From: Streptomyces sp. NBC_00572
GTDB lineage: Bacteria > Actinomycetota > Actinomycetes > Streptomycetales > Streptomycetaceae
Length of the DNA stretch: 64,000 nt
NCBI RefSeq assembly: GCF_026341815.1
Contig: NZ_JAPENX010000001.1
Coordinates: 2,790,001 to 2,854,000, forward strand
Direction: 5' to 3'
Position 1 is the first letter of the stretch. The number at the start of each line of letters is the position of its first letter. The notes beneath the pieces are model-generated. The model did no database searches. It was not told the origin of the DNA and was given only the letters and a program-made list of their open reading frames with translations. Positions 1 to 8,149 of the stretch are shown in pieces. The translations under genes were made by a program, and so were the position numbers.

Positions 1-428
1 GACGAGACGTTGATGATGCGGCCGCCGGTGCCGGTCGCCTCGCGGCGGGCGGCCATCGGGCCGATCACCGCGCGCGTGCAGAGGAAGACGCCGGTGAGGT
101 TGGTGGCGAGCGTGGTGTTCCAGTCGTCCACCGAGAGCCGGGCGATCTTGCCGTCCCGGCTGACGCCCGCGTTGTTGACGAGGACGTCGACGCCGCCGAA
201 CGTCTCGCCCGCGGCGGCGACCAGCTCGGCCACCGAGGTCTCGTCGGTGACGTCGGTGTGGTGGAAGAGCAGCCGGTCGCCGTGGTCGTCGGCGAGTTCC
301 TTGATGTCGTACGGGTTGCGCGCGGCGACCACGACCGAGGCACCCTCCGCGAGGAAGGCCTCGGCTATCGCCCGCCCCAGGCCCCGCGTGCCGCCAGTGA
401 TGACGGCCGTCTGTCCGTCGAGCCTCAT
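1..428 (-). CDS. SDR-family 3-oxoacyl-ACP reductase-like protein (partial, runs off left edge)
   Basis: The N-terminal 142 residues of a short-chain dehydrogenase/reductase are present; the C-terminus with the catalytic YxxxK lies outside the window. The start is ATG at 428. Visible SDR marks are the nucleotide-binding TGGTRGLG (about residues 11-18), DV at the adenine-binding position, NNAG (about 88-91) and the end of beta-5 with NVSS at the cut. This pattern fits FabG-type NAD(P)H-dependent ketoreductases. It is the last visible gene of a leftward operon with KAS III, FabG, KAS II and ACP genes, so I infer a second trans-acting ketoreductase acting on ACP-bound intermediates. The family call is firm; the substrate is unknown. 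Confidence 0.88.
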   Translation of the reverse strand, partial: MRLDGQTAVITGGTRGLGRAIAEAFLAEGASVVVAARNPYDIKELADDHGDRLLFHHTDVTDETSVAELVAAAGETFGGVDVLVNNAGVSRDGKIARLSVDDWNTTLATNLTGVFLCTRAVIGPMAARREATGTGGRIINVS

Positions 429-537
429 GGCTCCTCCATCCGATGCTGCTGCGTGTGGTGTGCGTGTGGGGTCGGTAGTGGGGGTACGGGTGGGGCGCCG
501 GCGCGGAAGGGGTGCGCCGGCGCCCCGGGGCGGGCCG

Positions 538-1524
538 TCAGTACCAGGTCAGGAGTGCGGCGCCCGCGGTCATTCCCCCGCCGACCGACGCCATCAGGAC
601 CCGCTCGCCGCGCTTCAGCGGGCGCTCCCGGTGCGTGGCGTGCAGGGTGAGCGGCACCGAGGCGGCGACCGTGTTGCCCAGGTGCGGCGCGGTGTAGGCG
701 ACGCGGTCCGGGTCGATGCCGGCGTCCGCCACGAAGGTCTCCAGGAGCCTGGTGTTGGCCTGGTGGAAGACGAACCGGTCGATGTCCTCCAGGGCGAGCC
801 CGCAGTCGTCGAGCGTCTGGGCGGTCAGCTTCGCGAGCACCGAGAGGGCGTAGTCGCGCACCGCGCGCCCGTCCATCCGGAAGTACTGGTGGCCGGCCTC
901 GCGGGCCTCGGCGTCGAGCGGCGTCCTGGTGCCGCCGCCCTCGACGCCCACGTAGTGGTGGAACTCGCCGTCGGTGACCAGGTGCACCGACTGCAGGCCG
1001 TAGCCCTCGGGCACCTCGCCGAGCAGGACGGCTCCCGCGCCGTCGCCGAACAGGCTCACCGTGCGCCGGTCGGACCTGTCCATGATCGTGGAGAACATGT
1101 CGGCGCCGACCAGGAGCACGTGCCCCCCGTGCCGGCCGGCCGCCAGCAGCCCCTCGGCGACCGAGAGGCCGTAGAGGAAGCCGCTGCAGACGGCGTTGAT
1201 GTCGAAGGCGGGCAGGGTGGAGAGCCCCAGCTTGTGCTGGAGGATCGCCGCGGTCGACGGCTGCGGCACGTCCGGGGTGCTGGTCGCCACGACCAGCGCG
1301 CCGAGCCGCTCGCGGACCTCGTCCGGGACGCCTTCCAGCGCCTCCCGGGCCGCGTGCACGGCGAGGTCTGAGGTGGCGGTGCCCGGCTCGGCGTACCGCC
1401 GCGTCAGGACACCGGTCCGCTCGGTCACCCAGGACTCGGGCATCCCCGTCCAGGCGCTGATCTGCTGGTTGTCGACCACCTGGTCGGGTGTGTAGGAGCC
1501 GATCGACAGGACACCGACGGGCAT
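538..1524 (-). CDS. beta-ketoacyl-ACP synthase III (FabH-type)
   Basis: This is a 328-residue KAS III, normal length for the family. All three catalytic residues are visible: Cys113 in AVCSGF, His in the FHQANTR motif and Asn in LGNTVAAS. It should therefore perform a true decarboxylative condensation of an acyl-CoA starter with malonyl-ACP. The ATG at 1524 is preceded by GGGAAGG on the minus strand. It lies 54 bp after the FabG-type gene in the leftward operon and probably starts the chain that the adjacent KAS II extends. Starter specificity cannot be read from the sequence. It contrasts with the second KAS III-like gene of the cluster (3934-4989), which lacks the standard His and Asn. Confidence 0.93.
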   Translation of the reverse strand: MPVGVLSIGSYTPDQVVDNQQISAWTGMPESWVTERTGVLTRRYAEPGTATSDLAVHAAREALEGVPDEVRERLGALVVATSTPDVPQPSTAAILQHKLGLSTLPAFDINAVCSGFLYGLSVAEGLLAAGRHGGHVLLVGADMFSTIMDRSDRRTVSLFGDGAGAVLLGEVPEGYGLQSVHLVTDGEFHHYVGVEGGGTRTPLDAEAREAGHQYFRMDGRAVRDYALSVLAKLTAQTLDDCGLALEDIDRFVFHQANTRLLETFVADAGIDPDRVAYTAPHLGNTVAASVPLTLHATHRERPLKRGERVLMASVGGGMTAGAALLTWY

Positions 1525-1578
1525 GGTTTACCTTCCCTGTGCTTGGTGAGTGGTGGTGGATGCGTGCGGCACGGGGCC

Positions 1579-2331
1579 TCAGTGACCCATGCCGAGCCCA
1601 CCGCTGACCGGCAGCACGGCGCCGGTGATGTACGAGGCCTCCTCGCCGGTGAGGAACCGCACGGCGGCGGCCACCTCGTCGGCGCTGCCGGCCCGGCCCA
1701 GTGGCGTCATCGCCAGGTACTGGTCCATGCGGGCCGGCCGTACGTCGCGCAGCATGTCCGTGTCGACGAGCCCGGGGGCGACGACGTTGACGGTGATGCC
1801 GCGGCTGCCGAGTTCCCAGGCGAGGGAGCGGGCGAGGCCGACGAGGCCGGACTTGGCGGCGGTGTAGTTCGTCTGGCCGGGCGAGCCGGTGAACGCGACG
1901 GCGGACGAGATCAGCACCAGTCGGCCCCAGCGCCCGCCGAGCATGCCCCGGGCCGCGTGCTTGGCGACCCGGATGACCGACCGCAGGTTGGTGTCGAGGA
2001 CGGTGTCGATCGCGTCGTCGCCGAGGGCGAGCAGCAGCCCGTCCCGGGTGATTCCGGCGTTGGCGACCAGCACCTCGACGTCGCCGTGGGCGGCCGCGAC
2101 CTCCTTGAAGGCGCGTTCCACCTGGGCCTCGTCCGTGACGTCGCACCGCACCCCGAGGAGCCCCTCCGGGGGTTCGCCGGTGCGGTACGTGACGGCCACC
2201 CGGTCGCCGCGCGCGGCGAGCGACCGGGCGACGGCCAGACCGATGCCGCGGTTGCCACCGGTGACGAGGACCGAGCGGCCCGAGGGCCCGGAGGGGGCAG
2301 CGGGGCTCGCGGGGCCGGGAGTCGCCGTCAT
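1579..2331 (-). CDS. FabG-type 3-oxoacyl-ACP reductase
   Basis: The 250-residue SDR carries a Rossmann TGGNRGIG motif (about residues 24-31), NAG (about 90-92), the catalytic Ser in LVLISSAVAF, and Tyr/Lys in NYTAAKSG, followed by NVVAPGLVDTDM. This is the complete classical FabG signature, so it very likely reduces beta-ketoacyl-ACP with NADPH. A Pro/Ala/Ser-rich extension of about 18 residues precedes the Rossmann fold. Its ATG overlaps the stop of the KAS II gene by 4 bp, indicating translational coupling and joint action on the same ACP-bound chain. Confidence 0.93.
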   Translation of the reverse strand: MTATPGPASPAAPSGPSGRSVLVTGGNRGIGLAVARSLAARGDRVAVTYRTGEPPEGLLGVRCDVTDEAQVERAFKEVAAAHGDVEVLVANAGITRDGLLLALGDDAIDTVLDTNLRSVIRVAKHAARGMLGGRWGRLVLISSAVAFTGSPGQTNYTAAKSGLVGLARSLAWELGSRGITVNVVAPGLVDTDMLRDVRPARMDQYLAMTPLGRAGSADEVAAAVRFLTGEEASYITGAVLPVSGGLGMGH

Positions 2332-3587
2332 GCCGGCGTCACCACGATCACGGCGTTCTGGCCGCCGAAGCCGAACGAGTCGTTGACCGCCGCGCCGATC
2401 TCCATCGGACGGGCCTCCTTGGCCACCACGTCCACCCCGATGCCCGGGTCCAGGCTGTTCAAGTTGGCCGTCGGCGGGACGAGGCTCCGCTCCACGGCGA
2501 GCACCGTGTACACCGCCTCGGCGGCGCCGGCGGCGCCCAGCAGATGGCCGACGACACCCTTGGTGGAGGTGACGGCGGGCTTCTCGCCGAAGACCCGGCG
2601 GAGCATCCCGGCCTCGGTGATGTCGTTGAGCGGGGTCGACGTGCCGTGCGCGTTGACGTGGTCGACCTCGGAGGTGTCGACCAGGGCGTCGGCGAGCGCC
2701 GCCCGGATGGCCCGCTCGGCGCCGCCGCCGGTCGGGTCGGGCGCCGACGCGTGGTGGCCGTCGGCCGAGGCACCGAAGCCGGAGACCCGGGCGCGGATGC
2801 GGGCACCGCGCGCCCGCGCGTCCTCGACCCGCTCCAGGACGAGCATGGCCGCGCCCTCGCCGGCGACGAACCCGTTGCGGTCCGCGTCGAAGGGGCGGGA
2901 GGCCGACGCCGGGTCGTCGCGCCGGGTCGACAGCGCTCCGGCGCGGGCGAGGCTGGCCATGGCGGTCGGGGACATCGCGGCCTCGGCGCCGCCCGCCAGG
3001 ACGATGTCGCAGACACCGGACTCCAGGAGGGCGCGGGCGTACCCGATCGCCGTGTTGCCGGAGGCGCAGGCGGTCGACACGACCTGGTTGGGGCCGAGTG
3101 CCTTGAGGTCCATGGCGATGTAGCCGGCGGTCATGTTGACCGGGCCCATCACCATGAGCAGCGGCGAGACGAACTCGGAGCCGTCGGTGAGGTGCTTGCC
3201 GTGCTCGCGTTCGACGGTGGACCAGCCACCGAGCGAGGTGCCGACCACCACGCCGACGCGGGGGCCGTCCCAGGCCGTCGGGTCGAGCCCGGCGTCCTCG
3301 ACGGCCTGCCGGGCGGCGACCACGCCGAAGTGGCTGATCGGGTCCATGCGGACGGCGCTGCGCCGCCCGAGCAGGGCACCCGCGTCGAAGTCCGGTACGC
3401 GGCAGGCGAAGTCGACGGGCAGACCGGCGAGGTCCGGGTCGGTGGCCGCGGTGGACCGGCCCGACCAGACCCGCTCGAAGTTGGCCTCGACACCGAGGCC
3501 GGCCGGGGTGACCAGGCCGACGCCGGTGACCGCCACGTCGAAGCGTTTGGTGCGCCCGCCCGGGCGCTGCGTCGGTATGCCGGTCAT
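2328..3587 (-). CDS. beta-ketoacyl-ACP synthase II (FabF-type KS)
   Basis: This 419-residue KAS II has an intact Cys-His-His triad: Cys174 in STACASGN, His in VNAHGTST, and His in KGVVGHLLGAAG. The GFGGQN loop near the C-terminus is also present. It is an active elongating ketosynthase rather than a chain-length factor, since the Cys is kept and there is no neighbouring KS-beta. The start overlaps the ACP stop by one base and the end overlaps the FabG start by 4 bp, so ACP, KS and KR are coupled. With one KS and no KS-beta the unit resembles a dedicated FAS-like or highly reducing type II system rather than an aromatic PKS. Confidence 0.94.
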   Translation of the reverse strand: MTGIPTQRPGGRTKRFDVAVTGVGLVTPAGLGVEANFERVWSGRSTAATDPDLAGLPVDFACRVPDFDAGALLGRRSAVRMDPISHFGVVAARQAVEDAGLDPTAWDGPRVGVVVGTSLGGWSTVEREHGKHLTDGSEFVSPLLMVMGPVNMTAGYIAMDLKALGPNQVVSTACASGNTAIGYARALLESGVCDIVLAGGAEAAMSPTAMASLARAGALSTRRDDPASASRPFDADRNGFVAGEGAAMLVLERVEDARARGARIRARVSGFGASADGHHASAPDPTGGGAERAIRAALADALVDTSEVDHVNAHGTSTPLNDITEAGMLRRVFGEKPAVTSTKGVVGHLLGAAGAAEAVYTVLAVERSLVPPTANLNSLDPGIGVDVVAKEARPMEIGAAVNDSFGFGGQNAVIVVTPA

Positions 3588-3826
3588 CAGGCCACCGCGA
3601 CCTTGGAGTCGATCTCGGTGAGGATGTCGGCGAAGGTGTTCTCCGGGGTCAGCGCCGTCTCGTCGATCTGGACGCCGAACTCCTTCTGCACGATGACGCT
3701 GAGCTCGATCAGGGCGAGCGAGTCCAGGTCGAGGGCGTCGAAGGTGGACGTGGTGTCGAGCTCCTCGGTGGGGACGCCGAGCTTCTCGGAGACGAGGGCG
3801 AAGAGACGGTCCTGGTGAGCGGACAT
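3587..3826 (-). CDS. acyl carrier protein
   Basis: This 79-residue acyl carrier protein has the phosphopantetheine attachment Ser36 in the motif LDLDSLALIEL, and the four-helix ACP pattern continues with EFGVQIDE and an acidic C-terminal half. The start is ATG at 3826, with AAGGAGAA eight bases upstream on the minus strand. It is the first gene of the tightly packed ACP-KAS II-FabG block and should carry the intermediates made by the KAS and reductase enzymes. An unusual 54-bp tandem repeat lies just upstream. A dedicated ACP argues that the arm is biosynthetic, not housekeeping. Confidence 0.95.
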   Translation of the reverse strand: MSAHQDRLFALVSEKLGVPTEELDTTSTFDALDLDSLALIELSVIVQKEFGVQIDETALTPENTFADILTEIDSKVAVA

Positions 3827-3864
3827 GAGGGGTTCTCCTTGGGAGTCGGATGCGAATCGGGTGG

Positions 3865-3918
3865 AGCGGTGGATCGGTGAAGCGGTGAAGCGGTGGATCG
3901 GTGAAGCGGTGAAGCGGT
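3865..3918. repeat. 24-bp perfect tandem repeat upstream of the ACP gene
   Basis: Two identical 24-bp units (3865-3888 and 3889-3912) are followed by the first six bases of a third. Each unit begins AGCGGTGGATCGGTGAAG and itself contains a shorter AGCGGT/TCGGTGA echo. The repeat fills most of the 107-bp gap between the KAS III-like gene and the ACP gene, the only sizeable gap in the first part of this operon. A role in transcription or mRNA structure is possible but not shown. Confidence 0.9.
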
Positions 3919-3933
3919 ACGGATCGCGGGAGG

Positions 3934-4989
3934 TCAGCGCTTGCTGACCACGACCGCGGTGAAGGTGAACCCGCCGCCGCCGTTGAGCACGAGGGCGTGG
4001 GCCCCGGGCCTCAGGAGGTCCGAGCGGGCCAGGTCGGCCAGGGAGGCGTTCAGGTCGCCGGCCCCCACGTGCCCGGTGGCCCGGCCCAGGTCGAGGACCT
4101 CCGCCGAGGTGACGTCCTTCAGCGGCGGGATGTACGCCTCGTTCATCGCCTTGGCGCCCAGCCGGGGGATCACGGCGTAGTGCAGCCGCGGGTCGTCGCC
4201 GGTGAGCCCGGCGTCGGCCAGGGACTCCTCGACGACGGCCCGGATGCGGTCGGCCGCCGTCTTGACGAAGAAGTCGACGCCGTACGCCTTGATGAAGGCG
4301 CGCTTGGTGCGCCGCACGTCGATCATCGGGCTGTGCCCCATCGGCGTCGCGTTCAGCTCGTCGTCGCCGCGGTGCATCACCTCCAGTTCGGAGGCGGTCC
4401 GGGTGGCGAGCGAGTGCAGCAGCAGGTCCGGCGGGAAGGCGTGCGACGAGCCGGCCGCTGCCGTGGAGCCGGTGCGGTGGACGAGGACGGCGGTGGCCGC
4501 GTCGCCGGCCGCCATCCCGTAGTCGCTGCGCCAGCGGTGCCAGCTCGGCATCAGGAAGCGGTCGGCGGTCGTGACCAGGGCGGGTCCGGCGGCCGGGTCG
4601 CCCTGGAGGCGGCTCGCGGCCAGTTCGATGCCGATGGCGCCGCCGTTGCACTGCTGGAGCAGCCCGATCGGTACGGCACGGTCGGCGCCGATCCGACTGG
4701 CGATGTAGTGCGGGGCGGACCAGGCGTCGTGGCCCTGGTGGTGGACGCTGGCGTGCAGGACGAGGGAGAGGGCGTCGGCGCGGGCGCCGGAGAGGGTGAA
4801 GAGCCGGTTGGCGGCCTCGACGGCCATGTCGGGCGGCGCGATGTCCTCGCTGACGGGGAGCGAGGTGTAGCCGAGTTCGCGGGCGGTGCGGGCGTCGATG
4901 TCACCGGCGGCCACGGCCTCTTCGGTCGTCTGGAGACCGTCGGGGTACCAGGCGGTCGCGGAGAGGCCCAGGGGTGAGTCCAGTCGCAC
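3934..4989 (-). CDS. KAS III-like acyltransferase with non-canonical active site
   Basis: The 351-residue thiolase-fold protein belongs to the KAS III superfamily. The nucleophile is kept, Cys114 in LLQQCNGGAIG. The FabH FHQAN motif is replaced by IPRLGAK, which removes the usual His, and the FabH GNTxAAS region reads GHVGAGDLNASL, with Asp near the usual Asn position. Such variants occur in KAS III-like enzymes of secondary metabolism that transfer acyl groups to oxygen or nitrogen instead of condensing (the CerJ type is the characterised example), so acyl transfer is inferred. The GTG start at 4989 lies seven bases after the end of the AfsA-like stop codon, suggesting the two proteins work on the same acyl group. 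Confidence 0.8.
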   Translation of the reverse strand: MRLDSPLGLSATAWYPDGLQTTEEAVAAGDIDARTARELGYTSLPVSEDIAPPDMAVEAANRLFTLSGARADALSLVLHASVHHQGHDAWSAPHYIASRIGADRAVPIGLLQQCNGGAIGIELAASRLQGDPAAGPALVTTADRFLMPSWHRWRSDYGMAAGDAATAVLVHRTGSTAAAGSSHAFPPDLLLHSLATRTASELEVMHRGDDELNATPMGHSPMIDVRRTKRAFIKAYGVDFFVKTAADRIRAVVEESLADAGLTGDDPRLHYAVIPRLGAKAMNEAYIPPLKDVTSAEVLDLGRATGHVGAGDLNASLADLARSDLLRPGAHALVLNGGGGFTFTAVVVSKR

Positions 4990-4995
4990 GGCCCG

Positions 4996-6063
4996 TCACC
5001 TGCCGTCCGTGTCGGGCGACTCGGACGCGTCGGCGGTCTCGGCCGCGGCGGACGACTCGGGCGACTCGTGCTCGGCAAGGACCGCGACCTCGATGTCGGC
5101 CGTGCAGACCGACTCCCCGTCCTGCCGGAAGTCGACGGTGAGGCGCTCGCCGGCCGACGGCGCGACGGAGACCGTGACCGGGCTGTCCAGCTCGACGAAC
5201 CGGCGGAACGTGGCGCCGAAGGCACGTGCGTACCGCCGGTCGCCGGACTCCCCGGACTCGTCGGAGGCGAGGACCGCGGCCTGGCGGGCCGCCTCCATCA
5301 GGGCCATCGCCGGTACGTGGTCCAGCGGGTGGTCGTACATGGCCGCGTGCCGCACCGGGACGTCGAGCACGGCGCGCAGCGCGGTCGTGGCGTCGGGGTG
5401 CCGGACCACGTCGGTGAGGACGACGTTCTCCGTCCGCTCGCGGCCCACCAGGGCGGGTGCTACGGGCGTGCCGGTGCGGGTGTGCGGCATCGCGGAGGAG
5501 AGCGGCGGGACGGAACCCCGGCTCTTCTCGCGGTGGGCGGTGTAGCCGTCGCGGCTGAGGTATCCGGCCACGACGACGCTCGTCCCGGCCCGTCGGCCGC
5601 CCACCAGGAACACGCACTCCAGGGTGGCGGCGAGGAGCCTGGTGCCGCGCCGCTTGACGTCGCGCGTGGTGACCTCGACGACGAGCTCGTCCGGGACGTC
5701 GACGCGGGTCCGCAGGGCGGCGAGGTCGGTGAACTCGGTGGTCCAGTCGCTGATCAGGAAGGAGGTGTCGTACGTGACGTCCAGCCACTGGTGCGCCACG
5801 ACGGTGACCGCCTGGCGGGCGGCCTCCAGGAGGAACAGCGGGTCGAGCAGCGCGGGCCGCTGCGTGTGGTCGTTGTAGTAGCTGTGCGCGCGGGGTGCCT
5901 GGACGGCCACGGCGAAGGCGTCGTCGCCGTGCCGGACGGCGTCGGTGACGAAGACCTCCATGACGGCCCGGCGGTGCACCAGGGCGCGGTCCATAGGACG
6001 CTGGTAGGCGAGTTCGGCCGCGGCCGGCGCCGCTACCGTCGGCTCCTGCTCAGCAAGGGTCAT
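4996..6063 (-). CDS. AfsA-like double hot-dog domain protein
   Basis: The 355-residue protein has the two A-factor-biosynthesis repeats typical of AfsA/ScbA. The first half contains VHRRAVMEVFVTD, PRAHSYYNDH and EAARQAV; the second contains VRHAAMYDHPLDHVPAMALMEAARQA. AfsA itself transfers a beta-ketoacyl chain from ACP to dihydroxyacetone phosphate in gamma-butyrolactone synthesis. Some relatives act in antibiotic pathways instead. I chose ATG 6063; a TTG at 6120 would add 19 residues but lacks homologous look. The C-terminal 30 residues are acidic and Ser/Ala-rich. No butyrolactone receptor (TetR) gene is visible nearby, which slightly favours a biosynthetic over a signalling role. Confidence 0.85.
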   Translation of the reverse strand: MTLAEQEPTVAAPAAAELAYQRPMDRALVHRRAVMEVFVTDAVRHGDDAFAVAVQAPRAHSYYNDHTQRPALLDPLFLLEAARQAVTVVAHQWLDVTYDTSFLISDWTTEFTDLAALRTRVDVPDELVVEVTTRDVKRRGTRLLAATLECVFLVGGRRAGTSVVVAGYLSRDGYTAHREKSRGSVPPLSSAMPHTRTGTPVAPALVGRERTENVVLTDVVRHPDATTALRAVLDVPVRHAAMYDHPLDHVPAMALMEAARQAAVLASDESGESGDRRYARAFGATFRRFVELDSPVTVSVAPSAGERLTVDFRQDGESVCTADIEVAVLAEHESPESSAAAETADASESPDTDGR

Positions 6064-6253
6064 GCCCGGTTCCGTTCGTCCGTGGGTCTGCTTCGGCGGG
6101 CCCCTGAGGGCATGAATCAAGCCTCACAGTCGCCTCTGGGGTTTCATCTGCGAACGACGGGGCAGTCGACCGTGGCCTCACGTGTGGGCGGCTTGAGAGC
6201 CGCTGAAGATTCACTGAAGACCGGCCGCAGAGGCCTCCGGACACACGAGAAAA
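6064..6253 (-). promoter_or_regulatory. probable promoter region of the leftward operon
   Basis: The 190 bp between the AfsA-like start and the upstream terminator (6254-6276) must hold the promoter for the leftward biosynthetic operon. I could not pick convincing -35/-10 boxes or a butyrolactone-receptor operator by eye. A nearby palindrome CACACGTGTG at 6287-6296 sits on the far side of the terminator. Confidence 0.4.
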
Positions 6254-6276
6254 GGCCGCCCCTGACAGGGGCGGCC
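6254..6276 (-). terminator. rho-independent terminator after the MDR gene
   Basis: A 9-bp GC stem (GGCCGCCCC/GGGGCGGCC) with a 5-base loop is followed on the minus strand by TTTT. It separates the MDR oxidoreductase gene (6407-7336) from the AfsA-led operon, so the latter needs its own promoter. Confidence 0.85.
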
Positions 6277-6406
6277 TCGGGCCTCTCACACGTGTGGAAT
6301 GCGGATCTTCTTGTACGGGTAGCGCGTCGGGCTTGTCCGGTACGGGTCTCGGACGGGTGCGGTTCGGTCGGCGGGACGGGCCGGATCAGGCCTTTTCGAC
6401 CGCCGG

Positions 6407-7336
6407 TCAGGCGGTTCCGACCGCCAGGACGACCTTGCCGCGCACATGGCCGGTTTGCACGAGTTCATGGGCGCGGGCCGCGTCGGCGAGCGGGAACTCG
6501 GCGCTCACGTGGACCCGGACCTCGCCGCGGTCCGCCATCGCCACGAGCTCGGCCAGATCGGCCGGGTCGGGGCGGACGAAGACGTAGCGTCCGCCGAGCC
6601 CCGTCACGTCACCGGAGATGGAGGCGAGCCGTCCGCCCGGCCTCAGCAGCGCCGGCGAACCGGCCAGGGTGTCCCCGCCCATGAGGTCGAAGACGGCGTC
6701 GACGCCCTCCGGGGCCAGGGCGCGCACCCGGTCGGCGAGCCCGGGGCCGTAGGTCACCGGCTCCGCGCCGAGCGACCGGAGGAAGTCGTGGTTGCGCTCA
6801 CTGGCCGTGCCGATGACGCGGGCGCCGAGGGCGCGGCCGATCTGGACGGCGAGCGAGCCGACCCCGCCGGCCGCGGCGTGGACGAGCAGCACGTCGCCGG
6901 GGCCGATCTCCAGGTGGCGGCGGAGTGCCTGGTACGCGGTGAGGCCGGCGGCCGGCAGTCCGGCCGCCTCCCGCGCGTCGAGGGAGCGCGGCTTGTGCGC
7001 CAGGGTCCGGACGGGCGCGGCGACCAGTTCGCCGTACGTGCCGCGCTGCATGTGGTCGGCGCGGACGTAGCCGACGACCTCGTCGCCGGGGGCGAACTCG
7101 GTGACGCCGAGGCCGGTGCGCTCGACGACGCCGGACAGGTCGCAGCCCATCACCATGGGGAAGTGGGACTCGAACCAGTCGTCGATGTAGCCCTCGCGGA
7201 TCTTCCAGTCGGCGGGATTGACGCCCGCGTACCGCACCCGGACGAGCACGACGTCGGGGCCGAGGCGCGGTTCGGGGAGATCCATGAGTTCCAGGACCTC
7301 CGGGCCTCCGTAACGCTGGACGGCGATGGCCTTCAC
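6407..7336 (-). CDS. MDR-family NADPH:quinone oxidoreductase / enoyl reductase-like
   Basis: The 309-residue medium-chain dehydrogenase/reductase without zinc ligands shows YAGVNPADWKIREG, GCDLSGVVE, and the NADPH-binding HAAAGGVGSLAVQ (about residues 150-162). Such proteins reduce quinones or activated C=C bonds. The GTG start at 7336 is preceded by AGGGGGTTCGTCC. It is transcribed divergently from the rightward arm and has its own terminator. In this cluster it could supply a trans-acting enoyl reduction, but a quinone-reducing or protective role fits equally. Family assignment is firm, role uncertain. Confidence 0.87.
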   Translation of the reverse strand: MKAIAVQRYGGPEVLELMDLPEPRLGPDVVLVRVRYAGVNPADWKIREGYIDDWFESHFPMVMGCDLSGVVERTGLGVTEFAPGDEVVGYVRADHMQRGTYGELVAAPVRTLAHKPRSLDAREAAGLPAAGLTAYQALRRHLEIGPGDVLLVHAAAGGVGSLAVQIGRALGARVIGTASERNHDFLRSLGAEPVTYGPGLADRVRALAPEGVDAVFDLMGGDTLAGSPALLRPGGRLASISGDVTGLGGRYVFVRPDPADLAELVAMADRGEVRVHVSAEFPLADAARAHELVQTGHVRGKVVLAVGTA

Positions 7337-7507
7337 GGACGAACCCCCTGGTGGGACGGCTGATTGACGGACTGACACGCACCGGACGCGGACCGTACGA
7401 CGGGTACGGCGGTGGCGGCCCTCGCCACTATAGGGCAGACTTGAGCCAGAGTTCTGCGACACCTATGGCAATTGACATATGACCGAAGGCTCAGCCAAAG
7501 TCGCGTC
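7337..7507. promoter_or_regulatory. divergent promoter region between the two arms
   Basis: These 171 bp separate divergent genes. A plausible plus-strand promoter is TTGAGC (7441-7446), a 17-bp spacer, and TATGGC (7464-7469). The dyad-like elements TTGAGCC (7441) and GGCTCAG (7488) flank this stretch and could be an operator. The MBL gene shows no good Shine-Dalgarno, so its message may be leaderless or start very close upstream. Confidence 0.4.
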
Positions 7508-8149
7508 ATGCTCGTACTGTCCGCCGCCACCGGCAAGTTCGGAACGAACGTCCACATCGTCGCCGCCGGGCCGGGGAACCCCTGCCTCGTCGTCGACCCC
7601 GGACACGACTCCCGCGAGGCGGTCCTGCGGGCCGTCCGCGCCCACCGTCTCGAACCCGAGGCGATCCTGATCACGCACGGCCACATGGACCACACCTGGG
7701 ACGCCGTGCCGCTCGCCCGGCACTACGGCGTCCCGGCCTGGATCCACCCGGCCGACCGCTACCAGCTCGGCGCTCCCGCCAAGGGACTGCCCGACTCGTT
7801 CCCCCGCGACCTCCTCGTCGGCCACCCCGACCAGGAACCCGACGAGGTGAGCGAACTCCCCGAGCGGGGCGGCGAACTGACCTTCGCCGCCGGCATCGTC
7901 ACGGTGCTGCACACACCCGGCCACACCAGCGGCTCGGTGATGTTCCGCTTCGACAGCGGCGACGCTCCCCTGCTCGCCACCGGCGACACCCTGCTCGCGA
8001 ACGGCCCGGGACGCGCGGACGCACCGACCGCCAGCCCCACGAGCATGGAGGACTCCCTCCGCATGGTCACCGGCCTCTGCCCGGACGACACCCGGCTGCT
8101 CACCGGCCACGGCCCCACCTCCTTCCTCAGCCAGACGGGAATCCGATGA
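7508..8149 (+). CDS. MBL-fold metallo-hydrolase
   Basis: This 213-residue metallo-beta-lactamase-fold protein has the zinc-binding motif HGHMDH (residues 57-62), a later HTPGHTSGS and GDTLL, matching glyoxalase II-like hydrolases. These act on thioesters, lactones or related bonds. The start ATG at 7508 fits the beginning of the MBL fold; an in-frame TTG at 7472 would add 12 residues with no domain support. The stop overlaps the next MDR gene by 4 bp. In a pathway with CoA and ACP thioesters a thioesterase or detoxifying role is possible; nothing in the sequence fixes the substrate. Confidence 0.85.
   Translation: MLVLSAATGKFGTNVHIVAAGPGNPCLVVDPGHDSREAVLRAVRAHRLEPEAILITHGHMDHTWDAVPLARHYGVPAWIHPADRYQLGAPAKGLPDSFPRDLLVGHPDQEPDEVSELPERGGELTFAAGIVTVLHTPGHTSGSVMFRFDSGDAPLLATGDTLLANGPGRADAPTASPTSMEDSLRMVTGLCPDDTRLLTGHGPTSFLSQTGIR

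Noticed and set aside
10..1371. Long plus-strand open frame over the start of the window
   Set aside because: It runs antisense to a clear SDR and KAS III gene; its translation is Arg/Gly/Ala-rich without any domain, a usual shadow in high-GC DNA.
2328..3587. KAS II as half of an aromatic type II PKS (KS-alpha/KS-beta)
   Set aside because: There is no chain-length factor, cyclase or aromatase gene nearby; the enzyme looks like a stand-alone FabF.
5996..6120. TTG 6120 as start of the AfsA-like gene
   Set aside because: The extra 19 residues do not resemble family N-termini, and ATG 6063 gives a normal AfsA-type start.
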